The translations under genes were made by a program, and so were the position numbers. The notes below the pieces were generated by a model. That model did no database searches. It was not told the DNA's origin and saw nothing but the letters and a program-made list of their open reading frames with translations. From Mariannaea sp. PMI_226 (Eukaryota; Ascomycota; Sordariomycetes; Hypocreales; Nectriaceae), in the NCBI GenBank assembly GCA_024336345.1, contig JANFOG010000005.1, forward strand, positions 1,054,001-1,118,000: a DNA stretch of 64,000 bases, given 5' to 3'. Shown piece after piece: positions 20,901 through 32,500 of this stretch; positions within the stretch are counted from its first letter, which is position 1; each line of letters begins with the position of its first letter.

Positions 20901-22599
20901 ACAGAAACTCAAGGCTGCGAAGTGACGAGGTGGCGGTTTTCTCCACTGCACATCCACAAACAATGACGACTAGCCCTGTGTGGGAATTCGAGTGTCCAGA
21001 ACGTAGCAACGATGACACCGTCCAGGGGGACAGCGAGGGGAAGATTTTTAGGCTATTAGACAAAGCTCGACGAGAGCCGGAGACGACTAAGGAGGAATTA
21101 ACGTGGATAACGGCTTGAGGATATCATAGAGTGGATGGCAGGCCCATTGAGACGTTTCTGTTAAGAGAGGAGGTACAGGGCGCCCGCGCATCTACCTACT
21201 GACAGTACCTATCCAAGCCCAGGTCAGACGTGCAATTCCTGAGAACCGCTCAGAGAATTCAGCACTGTGATGGGAGAAAAGATGCCGTCTTCTAGAAGAG
21301 ACGAAGCTCCCTTGTCGGTCCAACGTATTTCATCTAGACAATAATTGCTGACACGATTATTGGGTTTCTATAGCAAAGTATTCCAGTTGGTGGTGACGTA
21401 CATTAACTTCGTAGGGCCATTTTAGATTGATGAGAGAAAAAATGTCCCGAGAAAGTAATAAGCACCAGTATAATGAATCTTGATCGTTGAGCATCCTGAT
21501 TGCATCTACCGGAACATGGATCAGCGGCTGCGGGGCTAGTAAGGTCATGCAACTTGGTGCACCTGATGGCTGATGCTCTCTGGTCCTAGTGGGGGTGGCC
21601 GAATAGCTTCTTCGCGAGTGCCTGCCAACCTACCTGTAGAGTAAGTACCCTCATCGAGCATCCAATATACTGCATACAAAACCAAAATATGGCGGCATCT
21701 ATCAACCAACAGAAACCCAGCATTCTTCCATCCACACCACAGGCAATCCTTCTGGGCGAAGCCATGATTTGAGCTGGTTTGCTTGGCCCCCCATCATTTT
21801 GAGTGTGGAGGGGAAGATCACCACAAGACGGCCTGTGCAAAGGGTGTGGTCTAGACGGAGACTGTGAAAGCTGGTTGGTTCGTTGGTGGTGCATGTTGCG
21901 GCTGTCGAATGTCGGTGGAGCTCACCCGTCCCCCATGATGCCCAGGTACTTCGCACTAGGGATTTGCCCACCACAGTTGGAGGGGAAGTAGAAGGAGGGT
22001 ATGTCCGTGACGGTATTCGTGGCGAGGTCGCAGTGAATAGTAATGCCTTGTCCTTGTCCCCTTTTCTCAACATCCAGGCATCTTTGGTTTTATTCACCAG
22101 GCCAGCCCTTTTGATTTGCCAATGTACCTTTGAGCTTAGACTGCAATGGGATAAAGGGCATTGCCCAGATACAGTCGCAGTCTCTGGGTGCCAGCATTTG
22201 ACACCAGGCTCCTTGCTTGTCTCCTTGCTTATCTTGTTTGTAGTTCAAATATTCCGAGTGTATTCTTTGGGACTGCATGATAACTCGATATCTGTAAGAG
22301 AGAGGCGTTTTGAGAGTCTTGGTAGTTTGTCCGTACTTAACTACCTCCTGTGTATCTCGTTACCGTCTGCTAGCAGCCGTGGTGCGTTACCTGAGGTTGG
22401 TACGTTCGGTACCTTACGCAGGGTAGATTTAGATGTGATCCTCAGGTACCAGAGCAGTCCTTAGAAGGTAGGTACCTGGTAAGTAAGGTACCCCTGCATA
22501 CGCAAGGTACGTAGTGTTCCAACTTGCACCAAGGCCAGCACACAAATGCTATGGCTTCCATGCTCTTTGACTCCTGGGTAAAGTAGGTAATTAATTACT
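17913..22599. other. Gene-free stretch
   Basis: About 4.7 kb. Short open frames occur on both strands (for example 18269-18538 -, 20786-21118 +, 21883-22464 +) but none has a recognisable domain, signal peptide or consistent splice continuation. 22386-22512 has a dense cluster of GGTACC/AGGTA words. I see no RNA gene. Confidence 0.5.
22386..22512. repeat. Cluster of GGTACC/AGGTA words upstream of PSP1 leader
   Basis: Dense GGTACC, GGTAC and AGGTA words, ending about 100 bp before the pyrimidine-rich PSP1 leader begins. Confidence 0.7.
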
Positions 22600-25506
22600 T
22601 TCATCCATTGCTCGATTCCATCACCTTCTACCTTCTACTACCGGTGCGCAGCTCACGTCGGTCCTTGGGTTGGGAACTGCTGGCCGATGCCCCTTGTTTG
22701 GTGGTCTCCCATTTTCCTTCCCACCATCATCCAACCACAAACACACATACACGCATATTGGAGTTGAGCCCTGGCAACACCACCATTTCAACCTACCCAC
22801 ATCGTTTCACTCCCGCTACCACATTATTGTCATTGCCAAACCACGGTCCTGCGACATATTACCCCTCTCACGCGAGACATTCGAAAAAGCATATCAAGAT
22901 CCGGCTCCCGCCCCCTCATCAGCAATCAATCCACTCACTTGTCCAACCTCAACTTGGAAGAGTCTTGTGCTCAGCGCTCAGCGCCCACAGCCCTCACTCC
23001 CACCAAGCTCATCCTTAGCTCTCCCCGGACCTCCACCTGGACACCCAAAACGGCACAGTACCAATACGGAGGCTGCACCTTGAATCGCCCCCCTCCCCCT
23101 CTCCCGACACAGAACATTACCTTAGTTAGAGGCTGACGGGACGGGAGCCTTTCAAACCAAAAATTGCCAGGTTCGTGACCATTGAGCGCCGCATAATTGC
23201 GACTCACCATCACATCGCCATCATTATTATCATCTCACTCTGCTCCTCGTCGCCTTAGATACGCCAACGCACAAAGTTTGAATTTTAGCTCCACCTTTTT
23301 CCGTTCATTTCATCAACTCTGGGTTTTTCGTTTTTCGTTTTCCTTCCCGTCTCTTGCTGCCCACCGCAAGCATCACGCGACGACTGCGACGACGACGAGG
23401 GCGATAGCAAACGGTCCCCCCAGTTCATCCCATCCATCTCCGCCAACGCCACACAAAGCTTCAGAGGACCACTGACGAGCATCGCACTTCGCACTAACCT
23501 ACCCTTCTTGCCCCAATTCTCTCTACTGGGCAACGAAACATCGTCAAACCCATTCCCACTAACTCATTTGCATCCTTTCCAAAGCTGTTCTCCACCCACT
23601 GCTCTCCACCTCCAGGCTCCCCGCTCCACCCAAGAATTGACTGGAAAGAGTCCCAAAGTCAGGCTTGTCTAGCCTTGTCCCCTCCCCCCCCGGTACACCA
23701 CGTTCACGTTCCTTTCTGTGAGCTTCCCAACTTCCGCAGTCGACCCCGGCTACCTCTCACGCCGCTGCACTTGTGACCACAGCAAAGTGCAACCCTTGGT
23801 CAGGGACCTCACATCCTTTCTGAGCTCCTCGCTGCTGCACCGTGCAGCTGCCCGCATACCACCAGCGCAACACGACCGTGCCACCAATTCCCCCGCCCAG
23901 CAGCTCAAGCTCTAGCTCGTGAGCGGTAGTCACAGAAAGCCCCAAGGAACCAACACCCAGCTGCCGTCAGGCCAACTTCCCCGAGACACTTTCTCCATCT
24001 TGCGCGCATTAGCACTTACTGGCACCTGGTCTCGTGTCGCATCGCACCTCAACACAACCTTACGCATCACTGTCGCCGCATCAGCAGCAAAAAGCGCCGT
24101 CCGCGACGCAACGCAACGCTACGCAGCACGACGCACCCTTTCTCTCTGCAGCCCTCCGTTGTCCTCTCTCCCCCGCCTTTCGTCTTCCGACCCCAATCCA
24201 GCATCTCCCCATTCATCCTCATCTCGACGTCGTTCTTCCGTCTGTTACCTCCCGCCACACTCACTCCCGTCAAACGCAACCGTTTTGTTTCTTGTCATCC
24301 CTCCTCTCTTGCTGTCATCGTCACCCGATCTGTAGTCATTGTTGCGCCGCTGGCACGATTCTCGAGATTGACTGACTGACGGCTTTGGGTACCACCATCC
24401 GTACTGTACGTCTCTCTCTCTCTGTCGTCGCCGCCGCTCTCAAGACAGGGCCGCCCCCGCGTCATCCCCTCGGTTTCTGTGGCGCCGGCCTTGCGCGCCT
24501 GCTTGCGAGCCTTTTCGCCAACAATGGGCCTCGACTAGTTCAGTTCCCCTTTGTCGCCTCAGCTCTCAAACCAACTTTCATCTTCATCACTCTCGACCTC
24601 AATTCTCCTTCAGGCTTCGCCCTTGGTGAATGGGTGCTGCGCTCACACATACATACCCTTCTTCCACACTCTTATTGATTGTTCGAATCTTTTTTTCCTG
24701 TTATTTTGGACCTTGGGTTAGACGCGCTGGTTGTTAGACATATTTATACCCTCATCCTCTCGACACTAATCGCCTTTCTTCACAATCCGACACTTTTTGT
24801 CGACTCGCAGATTGCCCCAGGTCGAGTCGCCACTCACAAAACCGTCTCTCCTCGGCCCAACTGCAGCATCATTCCCTCCACCCCTCTTCGACCGCATTTC
24901 TTCTGTTTGTAACGACATAGAGATTGGCACGTGTGACGCCTATATCCATAGATATAACTGAGATTTACGTCTCTGGTAAGTGAGCTCTCTCGACGTCTCT
25001 CCTCATGCATGATGCGCGCTGCTGTCAAATGGAACTGCATCCTTATTGGGCGCAACCAAGTTGTTGCGCCCTCGACATTTTGCGCATACACACAATTTTC
25101 ATTATGCGATCTATTACCAATCCGTCGCATCTTAATTTTTATTTTTGCCCAACTTCCCGGTGTCACGGGAATCGTTTTCTTTCAATAAACGGGCCCCATT
25201 CATTTCAACTTGTTTGATGCGACAAACAGACACCATGAGATTAGCTAACTGGTCATTCGCAGATCTTTTTCCTGTATCCTCGGAACCAACTTGTCTTTCC
25301 GCATCCTCACGTCGCTTCTTATTTCCCACCGCACGTGTCATTCTCTGTGTTCAACAATCTGAGCAATACCAGAAGGTTAATCAGACCAAAAGTTGCCTTT
25401 GAGCCGCTAACGATCGTCCGAGCTCCCCGTTCCAGATTTGATTTCTGTTCAATATCCAAGTGACAGTTGGAGGAAATCGGTTGCTGTGTTCATCTTGGCA
25501 AATACG
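22600..25506 (+). promoter_or_regulatory. Long pyrimidine-rich 5' leader of the PSP1 gene, with a leader intron
   Basis: From about 22.6 kb to the PSP1 ATG the + strand is strikingly C/T-rich (CTCTC, CCACC, TCATC runs), as in long fungal leaders of developmental and RNA-control genes. A good spliceosomal intron sits inside it: donor GTAAGT at 24976, branch GCTAAC at 25243-25249, acceptor TTCGCAG ending at 25262 (287 bp). Many small upstream ATG frames occur. The transcription start is not determinable here; the promoter proper may be near 22.4-22.7 kb. Confidence 0.55.
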
Positions 25507-28331
25507 ATGAGCCAGGGTCCAACCAAAAACGGTCCTTCTTCGAGACTGGGCCAAGGGACTTTCTTGGGGGGTACAGCAAATACCCAATCACTACTCCTTG
25601 ACAAACTGCACGCTAGGACCTCAACTCCAGACTCAGAAGCCTTGGCTAGTTCCGACGACGAGGCTGACCACCGCCTGGAATCTGCGCAAACCCTTAATCA
25701 ACCTCCAAAGCCTGTTCGCCGACCTTCCTGGTTGAACGAAACCTCGCAGACGCTCGGCCGACCTAGGAAGGGTTCTTTCGCGAGTAGCTCCATGTCACCG
25801 ACGGCTTCCCACCCTAGTACCCCATCGGCTGAAGCAGGTTCTGGCCCTTGGGGTTCTCATTCTACTTCTTCTGCCATGGGTCGAAACACTGCCGGGGGTA
25901 ACTTCCCATGGGGTACCGGTATCTGGAATAGTGAACGGAAAGATCCTCCATCACGCCTTAGTGAGGTTCTGCCCTCTCCAACTTCAATAGTGCCTCCTGG
26001 AGCCGGTGCAGGCGCATTCTTCGGTGGTGAGACTCAAGCATCTCCCGTGTCACGAGAACCTGGATCGAATTCACAGATACCTTTTGCGATCCCTCTTCAT
26101 CCTACCCCAAAAACGTACCGATCTCAATCCTACTCCGTTGGCCAACTTGATCCAGAGACGAGCATCCCTCCATCTATGACCTCGTCTGCTATCATCGGGC
26201 GCGCACGCCACCCTGCCTTGCAACATCGGCCTTCCAGGCCTAGCATGTTGAGCGAAATGGCAAATGATGGCTCGATGCTTGGAAAGGTTAAAGAGGTGGA
26301 AGATGACGACGACGAAAGCGCCAGCGACTCTCTTCAGGGGTCGTTCCACCAGACTTCTGAGGCTAAGCAGATCGAGATTCTCACCAGAGAGAACGCTTTG
26401 CTTCGTCAGCAGCAGCAACAACAACAACATCAGCAGCAGCAGCAGCAGCAGCAGCATCAACACCAACAGCAGCAGCAGCAGTATAATAGCCGTATCAGGC
26501 CTCGCGCGGCAACAGGTACAGCTTATGTTGGCAATGGCTACCCCTTGCGCGAATCTGTGCCTGAGGAATCTGATTTCGCCATTGACGAGCTTGACGAAGC
26601 AAACGAATCTGGTGACCCGTTGGGAAAACGATCGATGAACAGACGGATGAGCGAGTTTGCACCACCTTCTTTGCGCAATCCATTCAGCATGGATAGTCGC
26701 AAAACTGACAATACCAGCTTGAAGAAAGCACTATGGTCCAGTTCTCTAGGCTTCCCCGCGACGGATGTTTCGCAGAGCCGACGCCACTCATTCGCGAATA
26801 TGCCGACTCGTCAAGGATCTATCAGCTCCATTCCGGATGCTCCCTCCGGTTTGGAACCAGGCGCCGTTGACGCCCAGCAAGTTCAGGATTACCCTCCTGG
26901 ATATGGTGATGCCGCTGGGTTTGCGCCTGGCAATAATGGTGTGTTCAAATATAGTCTATGTATCGCAAAGCCTGTCTCTAACTTTCTCTCTCCAGGTGCC
27001 CCCTACTTTGGTGCTCCTGCCAATCTTGGAAGTGCCTTCCAGACTGGCTTTCCCAGCCAGTATTCATCGCCATATGGCATTCCCAATACTTTTGCGAACC
27101 GGGCGCCATCTCCACACCGCAACGTGTACAGCATTGCTCCACCACGACACAACCAGCTCCTTCACATTGTCTTATTCAAATGTGCCAGAGCTGACGTCTT
27201 CTACATTCAAGAAGGCACAGGGTTGACCGTGAAGCCAGGAGATCTCGTAATCGTCGAGGCTGACCGGGGTACCGATCTTGGTACCGTGGCCAAAGACAAC
27301 GTGAACTGGCAGACAGCAAAAGAACTCAAGGAGCATTATGCAGAGGAGCAGTACAAGTGGCTCATGATGTATTCGCAAGGGGCCGCAGCGGCTCAAGAAG
27401 GAGCCGGTGCCGGCCTAATGGCATCGTCCACTGGCCTTCAAGCGAGCGCCATTGGAGGAATGGGCCCTCAGAATCAGCACCATATGCAAGAGCCCAATGC
27501 GGGTGAACTTAGGCCCAAGCTTATCAAGCGCCTCGCTCAGAGCCACGAAGTGCACGCCTTGCGGGACAAGGAAGGCCAAGAGGCAAAGGCCAAACGAGTT
27601 TGCATGCAGAAGGTCAAGGAACATGGTCTGAACATGGAAATCCTGGATGCCGAATTTCAGATGTAAGTTTCAGATTTTTACATCATCACCGCTGATTCCC
27701 ATACTGACTTGATTCTAGGGATTGGAAGAAACTGACCTTCTACTACTTCGCCGACTCATATATCAATTTCAATTCTCTCGTCACAGACCTGTTCAAGATC
27801 TACAAAACCCGAATTTGGATGTCGGCAATCAACCCTGCGTCATTCGCTAGCCCAACCCTGGGTATTCAAGCTCCAAGCGGCATTGGACCTGGCGCTGTCA
27901 ATGCTGGACGTTCCTCAGGTGGCAATGATCGCCGTCAGAATCCACCGTCTCAGGACCAGCATCAACCCTCTGCTTTTGCTGCCGGGGCTCGAGATCGAGG
28001 ATTCCGACCTAACGTTTCCCAATTTTTCGGAGGCGATCGAGGTGTCGGCCAAGCTTCAGGATATCCGCCATCCAACTATCCTTACGGCCAATTCGGAGCC
28101 TTTGGTAACCCCCGAGCTAATCTGTCCTATGTTCCGGGTGGCAATATCAGTGTGGAGGGTTTCCCTGGAGGACCTCTTCAGCAGCCTCTTGATTTCCCAT
28201 CGATGCGAAACCGGTTCCCGAACGCTCAGTCGGGAGCCAGTCCTGCACCGCACTCGCAAGGTTCATCTCCCATCGCTCCTCAGAACGAATGGGTTGGTTC
28301 CTTCCAGGGACTTTCACTCAATTCCCATTGA
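25507..28331 (+). CDS. PSP1: PSP1-domain protein
   Basis: Exons 25507-26938, 26996-27662 and 27719-28331 encode 903 residues. Intron 1 (57 bp, GTGTGT, CTAAC branch, CTCCAG) keeps frame if retained; intron 2 is 56 bp (GTAAGT..CTAG). 25507 is the first ATG in the frame. The first two thirds are disordered, Ser/Pro-rich, with a Gln/His run at about 301-328. The PSP1 C-terminal domain straddles exons 2 and 3: LLHIVLFKCARADVFYIQEG, LTVKPGDLVIVEADRGTDLG, LTFYYFADSYINF, and LVTDLFKIYKTRIWM. The tail is Gly/Pro/Asn-rich. Yeast Psp1 was found as a high-copy suppressor of DNA polymerase alpha mutants and is linked to mRNA granules; molecular function is unsettled. The long leader suggests translational control. 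Confidence 0.9.
26407..26491 (+). repeat. CAG/CAA/CAT run encoding poly-Gln/His
   Basis: Imperfect trinucleotide run in the first PSP1 exon coding for about 28 residues of Gln broken by His. CAG, CAA and CAT codons are mixed. Length is probably variable between strains. Confidence 0.85.
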
Positions 28332-29569
28332 TGCTGAATCTTTTTTTTTCCTGATGAGTGCAGCGGTTACTTTTTCTGATTTATTGTTATTGAAATATGG
28401 CTAGGCGAGTTCCGTCGGCTTGTTAAACTTGGCAAATGATGACGGAAGAGGAGTGAATGCACGAACTTGTGGCGCATGAGAATAAGAATTTGGTTCAGAC
28501 GGTCAAGATGGTCAAGATGGTCAAGATGGCTTTTGTTGTTTTCCTTTTAGTACAATCTTTTCTATTCCTGTTTGGGGGGGCGACAACTGGCAGCTTTCTT
28601 CCGCCAGCCCCCTGCACCAGATGCGAAAAGAGATTGAATTTTCTTCGTTTTGCCCATGGTTTTGCTTTAGGGTCGCCGACCCCACGGCCGTTTGACGACT
28701 TGAGACAAGGGAAAGGGGAAGACAAACGACATCCAATGGCTTTTGCTTCAAAGGTTGAAATTATAGACAGAGAAAACCGAGGCTTTCGCATGAACGGTGT
28801 AACTAATATGCGGTCAAAAAGGGACATGTTTGGGTATCATGTATGACAAAGACTTCCTTTTTCAGTTTGCATTCCTTTTTTTTTTTTTTCTTTCTTTTCT
28901 ATGTGGTTTGCTTCATTCTTTTTCCTACCTTCTAGGGGCTCTCAGGCTGTGTTATCCAAGCACTCCAGTTTGCTGATGTTGGTTGGTATCTATTCGGATC
29001 TTCTCGCGGGAGTTTGTTAAAGAGACAAAACTGCAACATGTATCTATTCTTTTTACGTTGTTAACTAGGTGAATATAGATTGGCTCGTCTGTTGGTAAAC
29101 CCTTTCGAGACGTTATTGTTCGTGGTGACTTCGTTTGGTGGTGTGAAGAAAAAGGACCGTCGATATGTCTTCAAAGTGACAAGACATGAGAAACGCCACA
29201 TGCGTGAGGAGCTGTTGGCCAGGATGGAATACAGTGCGTAAATAGTATCCAAGCTTATTTGATTTATGTATATATGAGCAATTTATTATTATTTACATGC
29301 GGATTTGGGCGAACTTGAGGAAGTAGTGAGGTGATCTGTAGTACCATTGTGACACAGCATTGTGAGTGAGGAAATAATTTGTATGGGAATGATAGAGCCG
29401 TCATCAAGCATACTACTTTCAACAGATCTATTTCGTGCCGACACAATTATTCACGTCAGTGGAGGTCGCTGTATTCCAACATCCAACATGGTAATTTCCC
29501 AACGCAGATGTTGAGACGACAGAAGGCAAATTGCTTCAAACAATGTCACACACTCTCTCTTTTACTCAC
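28332..29569. other. Convergent 3' region PSP1 / NLR-like gene
   Basis: 1.24 kb between facing stop codons. It holds a 9-bp tandem repeat at 28498-28529, a T-rich tract near 28870, and AT-rich sequence to 29.5 kb. I searched the - strand here for C-terminal repeats of the NLR-like gene (TPR, ankyrin, WD) and saw none. Confidence 0.5.
28498..28529 (+). repeat. 9-bp tandem repeat (GATGGTCAA)
   Basis: About 3.5 copies of GATGGTCAA, the first with a C for T. Lies in the PSP1 3' UTR or just beyond. Confidence 0.8.
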
Positions 29570-32500
29570 TCACACACGGCCCACCTTTCTCAAACTTCGA
29601 TAAAGCATCTTCAAAAGATCTTTTAGCCGGCGGAATCCCGTCCCATCGTTCAAAACATCAGCGGTAGCGACCTCGGCAATGTGGGGAATCAGCATTTGCT
29701 GGCAGAAAATATCGTCCCAACAACCGCTGGACTGGTATGCCAAATCCAAGAGACGGTAGGCTTCACTCACGAACATCTTCTTCTCCTCTACCGACAATCT
29801 CTGTTGGGCCCACCACTGGACAAGAGGGTGCATTATGTATCCTTCACCCTTGCTTCGCTGGACAAGGCCAAACCGGGTCAGAGGCGACATAGCTTCAGCA
29901 TATGCCACCGGGTCCCATTCGTTGTTGTTTTTCTGAGGCAAAAATGAGTTCAAATTTGTCTGATTCCAGCTCTTCTCTCTGAACTCCTCTCTCCAAGGAA
30001 TCCAATTGACCACACGTAACGTTTCGAAGAGCCATAACATACCAAAGCAAAGGCCGAATAGCAGAACGAACAAGCCAATGTCTGTTTCGGACAGCTTTAG
30101 AAGTGCCAGCCCTAGTTTCGTGAGCTGTGTGTTTTGTGGGCTCTCAAGTCTTCGAACCACAAACTCTACAAATCTCTTCTTAGCTAATAGTAAGATAATC
30201 ACTACAAAGCATGCTGCCAAGATGATAAAAATGTTCCAGAAAAGAGACCAGGCAAAACCGTACGTAAGGTATTCGCGGGAAAGATTGTGAAGCCCAGACA
30301 GCATAGCTTCGAATTGAAACATGTCGGCGCGAGAGAAGTCCAGGCGGCCCATCAAGACTTTAGTGTGTTCGGCGATGGTGTCGAGCCCGTACAAGTACCA
30401 ATCCAAGGCCCATACCATGATAACTGTTGTTGAGCACAGTGTGGGGAAAAACTTCAGTCTCCAAGGGTCTTGGTCCTCACCGAACAACCAATCTGAGATA
30501 TCAGGGAGGCTGTCGATTATGGACGCAAAGCAAAGAATCAAAACGAATTCGACATCCAGGAGCCCGTCTCTTTGCACCACATCCCCGTGGCGAACCTGGT
30601 TGTGCTTGATTATGTAGATGATCAGCATCAAGATGGATTCTAGGACCAGTGGCATGATCGTCATTATCATCAGGGCGTATCTTCTCAACCTCCCTTCAAA
30701 GTTTGGGCGGCGGTTGCGGAGGATGTAAAGTATTAGTTTGATAAGAAGCTTGGAGGTCGCAACTATGAGAATGCCCTCAATGTACAGTAGGAACTTGTTC
30801 AATTTTGTGTCGTGATCTTGCAAGCATGCCAACTGCATGGATGCCTCTTTGAACAATCGGTCATCAATATTGAACGATTGTAGATGTGCCAACAGAATGA
30901 GAAGCCATGCCGAGGCAAAGGCCGTGTTGTTGATTGCTGTGTAAGAAGTCTCGAACACAGTTGCAAGTCGAGGACAGTAATGGTCACTTGATGGCAGTTC
31001 ATGAGTCTCAAGAACAGATAATGATTGTCGAACCAACATCTGCAGGTACAGAGTAAGGTTTTCACGAAGGATATCATGCTCAACGAGGTAGGCATTGGCC
31101 AAGTTCACCGTTAACGCGTCGTTTCCCAAGTATTCTACAATGGCAAACGCAGCCTCCTCTTGCAATCTTCGCCAGGCAGGTTTCTCTGCCAAGCTTGTCA
31201 TTGGTGGCTCTTCGATTTGACCAGACTCCGCTGGCATATTGAGACCGTGGAGCAATAACTGTAGGGCTTCGTCGGTATTAAGATCCCCCACATAGAGGGT
31301 ATGTGAAACATAATTCTGCACTTGGCGATCTCGACTAGTGATAATCAAGTGCCCTCTCGGTCCATGCGGGACGATGTCCCGAATCCATGCCAGGTGATCT
31401 GCATTGTCAAGAACGACAAGCCACGGACAGTCGGTGTCAATTCGACTGCGGAGCCATCGCACAACTGATCTAATTATCGGGTCCTTGGACAGTTCAGTAG
31501 AGTCCGATTCATGAAGTCCAAGTTTTCGCTCTTCGTCAAGGATATGGCTTGAATATTCCAAGTCCAGTTCTTCGAATGCTTCGTAGTAGCTTCGAATCAC
31601 GGAAGCTGGACTTCTCGCATCAATCCAAATGATAGGGTTATATATATTCCTGTGGGCCTCGATGTAGCGAAGAGCCAACTGCGATTTTCCCGCTCCACCC
31701 CTTCCCCAGAGTGCAACCGAGTGAGGAGGGTCCTTGAATTCATCCGCTTGATTCAGGTACTTGTCCAGGAGATATGTAATGTTAGGTCTCTCAACAAATG
31801 AGGATACACTTGAAGGCTTCACAATATAGTGAAGCAGACCTGAGCACAAACCAGAAGCTTTATCCCCTGAGGGCGAGATCCAATTGGAAGTAGGACAGAC
31901 TATCTCTTCCTCTAAGACTATGTTAGCTCCACCAGCAGACGGCACTGTAATGTTCCACATCATACCTTGCTGCTTCTTGCGGCGGTCGGCAATAGAAATC
32001 TGTGTAATATTTTGCAATACGTAGAAAATCTTTACGTAGCCTTCATCTTTCCTCGAGTTGAACTTATTTAAACCACTGTGATCGTAGTCCAGTGGATGAT
32101 TGTCCGTGTTTGGTGCATCGAACGTTGCAGACTCTTTTGGCACAATCTGTAAACCACCACGCACCCGCGTTAGCCATCGCTGAATCACGCTGCCCGCACA
32201 CCAAAACGTACCATACACTTCAAGGGAGGGGGGCGAAGGAAGGAGCGCAATTTATCAAGCCAGGGCCAGGGAATCTCAACAACAAGCCAGGGCCAGGGAA
32301 ACCCAACAACAAGCCAGGGCCAGGGAATCTCAACAACAAGCCGGCGAGTCTCATAAAAGTTGACCATGAGCAAATCCGGGAATAGAGAAACGAATTTCTT
32401 GTGTCTCAGTTGCAGGTCCGTTGAGTTAACGGCAAGAGGAACAAAGATATCAGGATTAGATCCAAGTCGGTCTAGGCCGATGGCCATTACCCTCGCATAT

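Noticed and set aside
31930..32010. Reading the 48-bp in-frame segment of the NLR-like gene as coding
   Set aside because: Left open rather than accepted: it has donor GTATGA, branch CTAAC and acceptor ATAG, so it is more likely an intron; either way the frame is kept.
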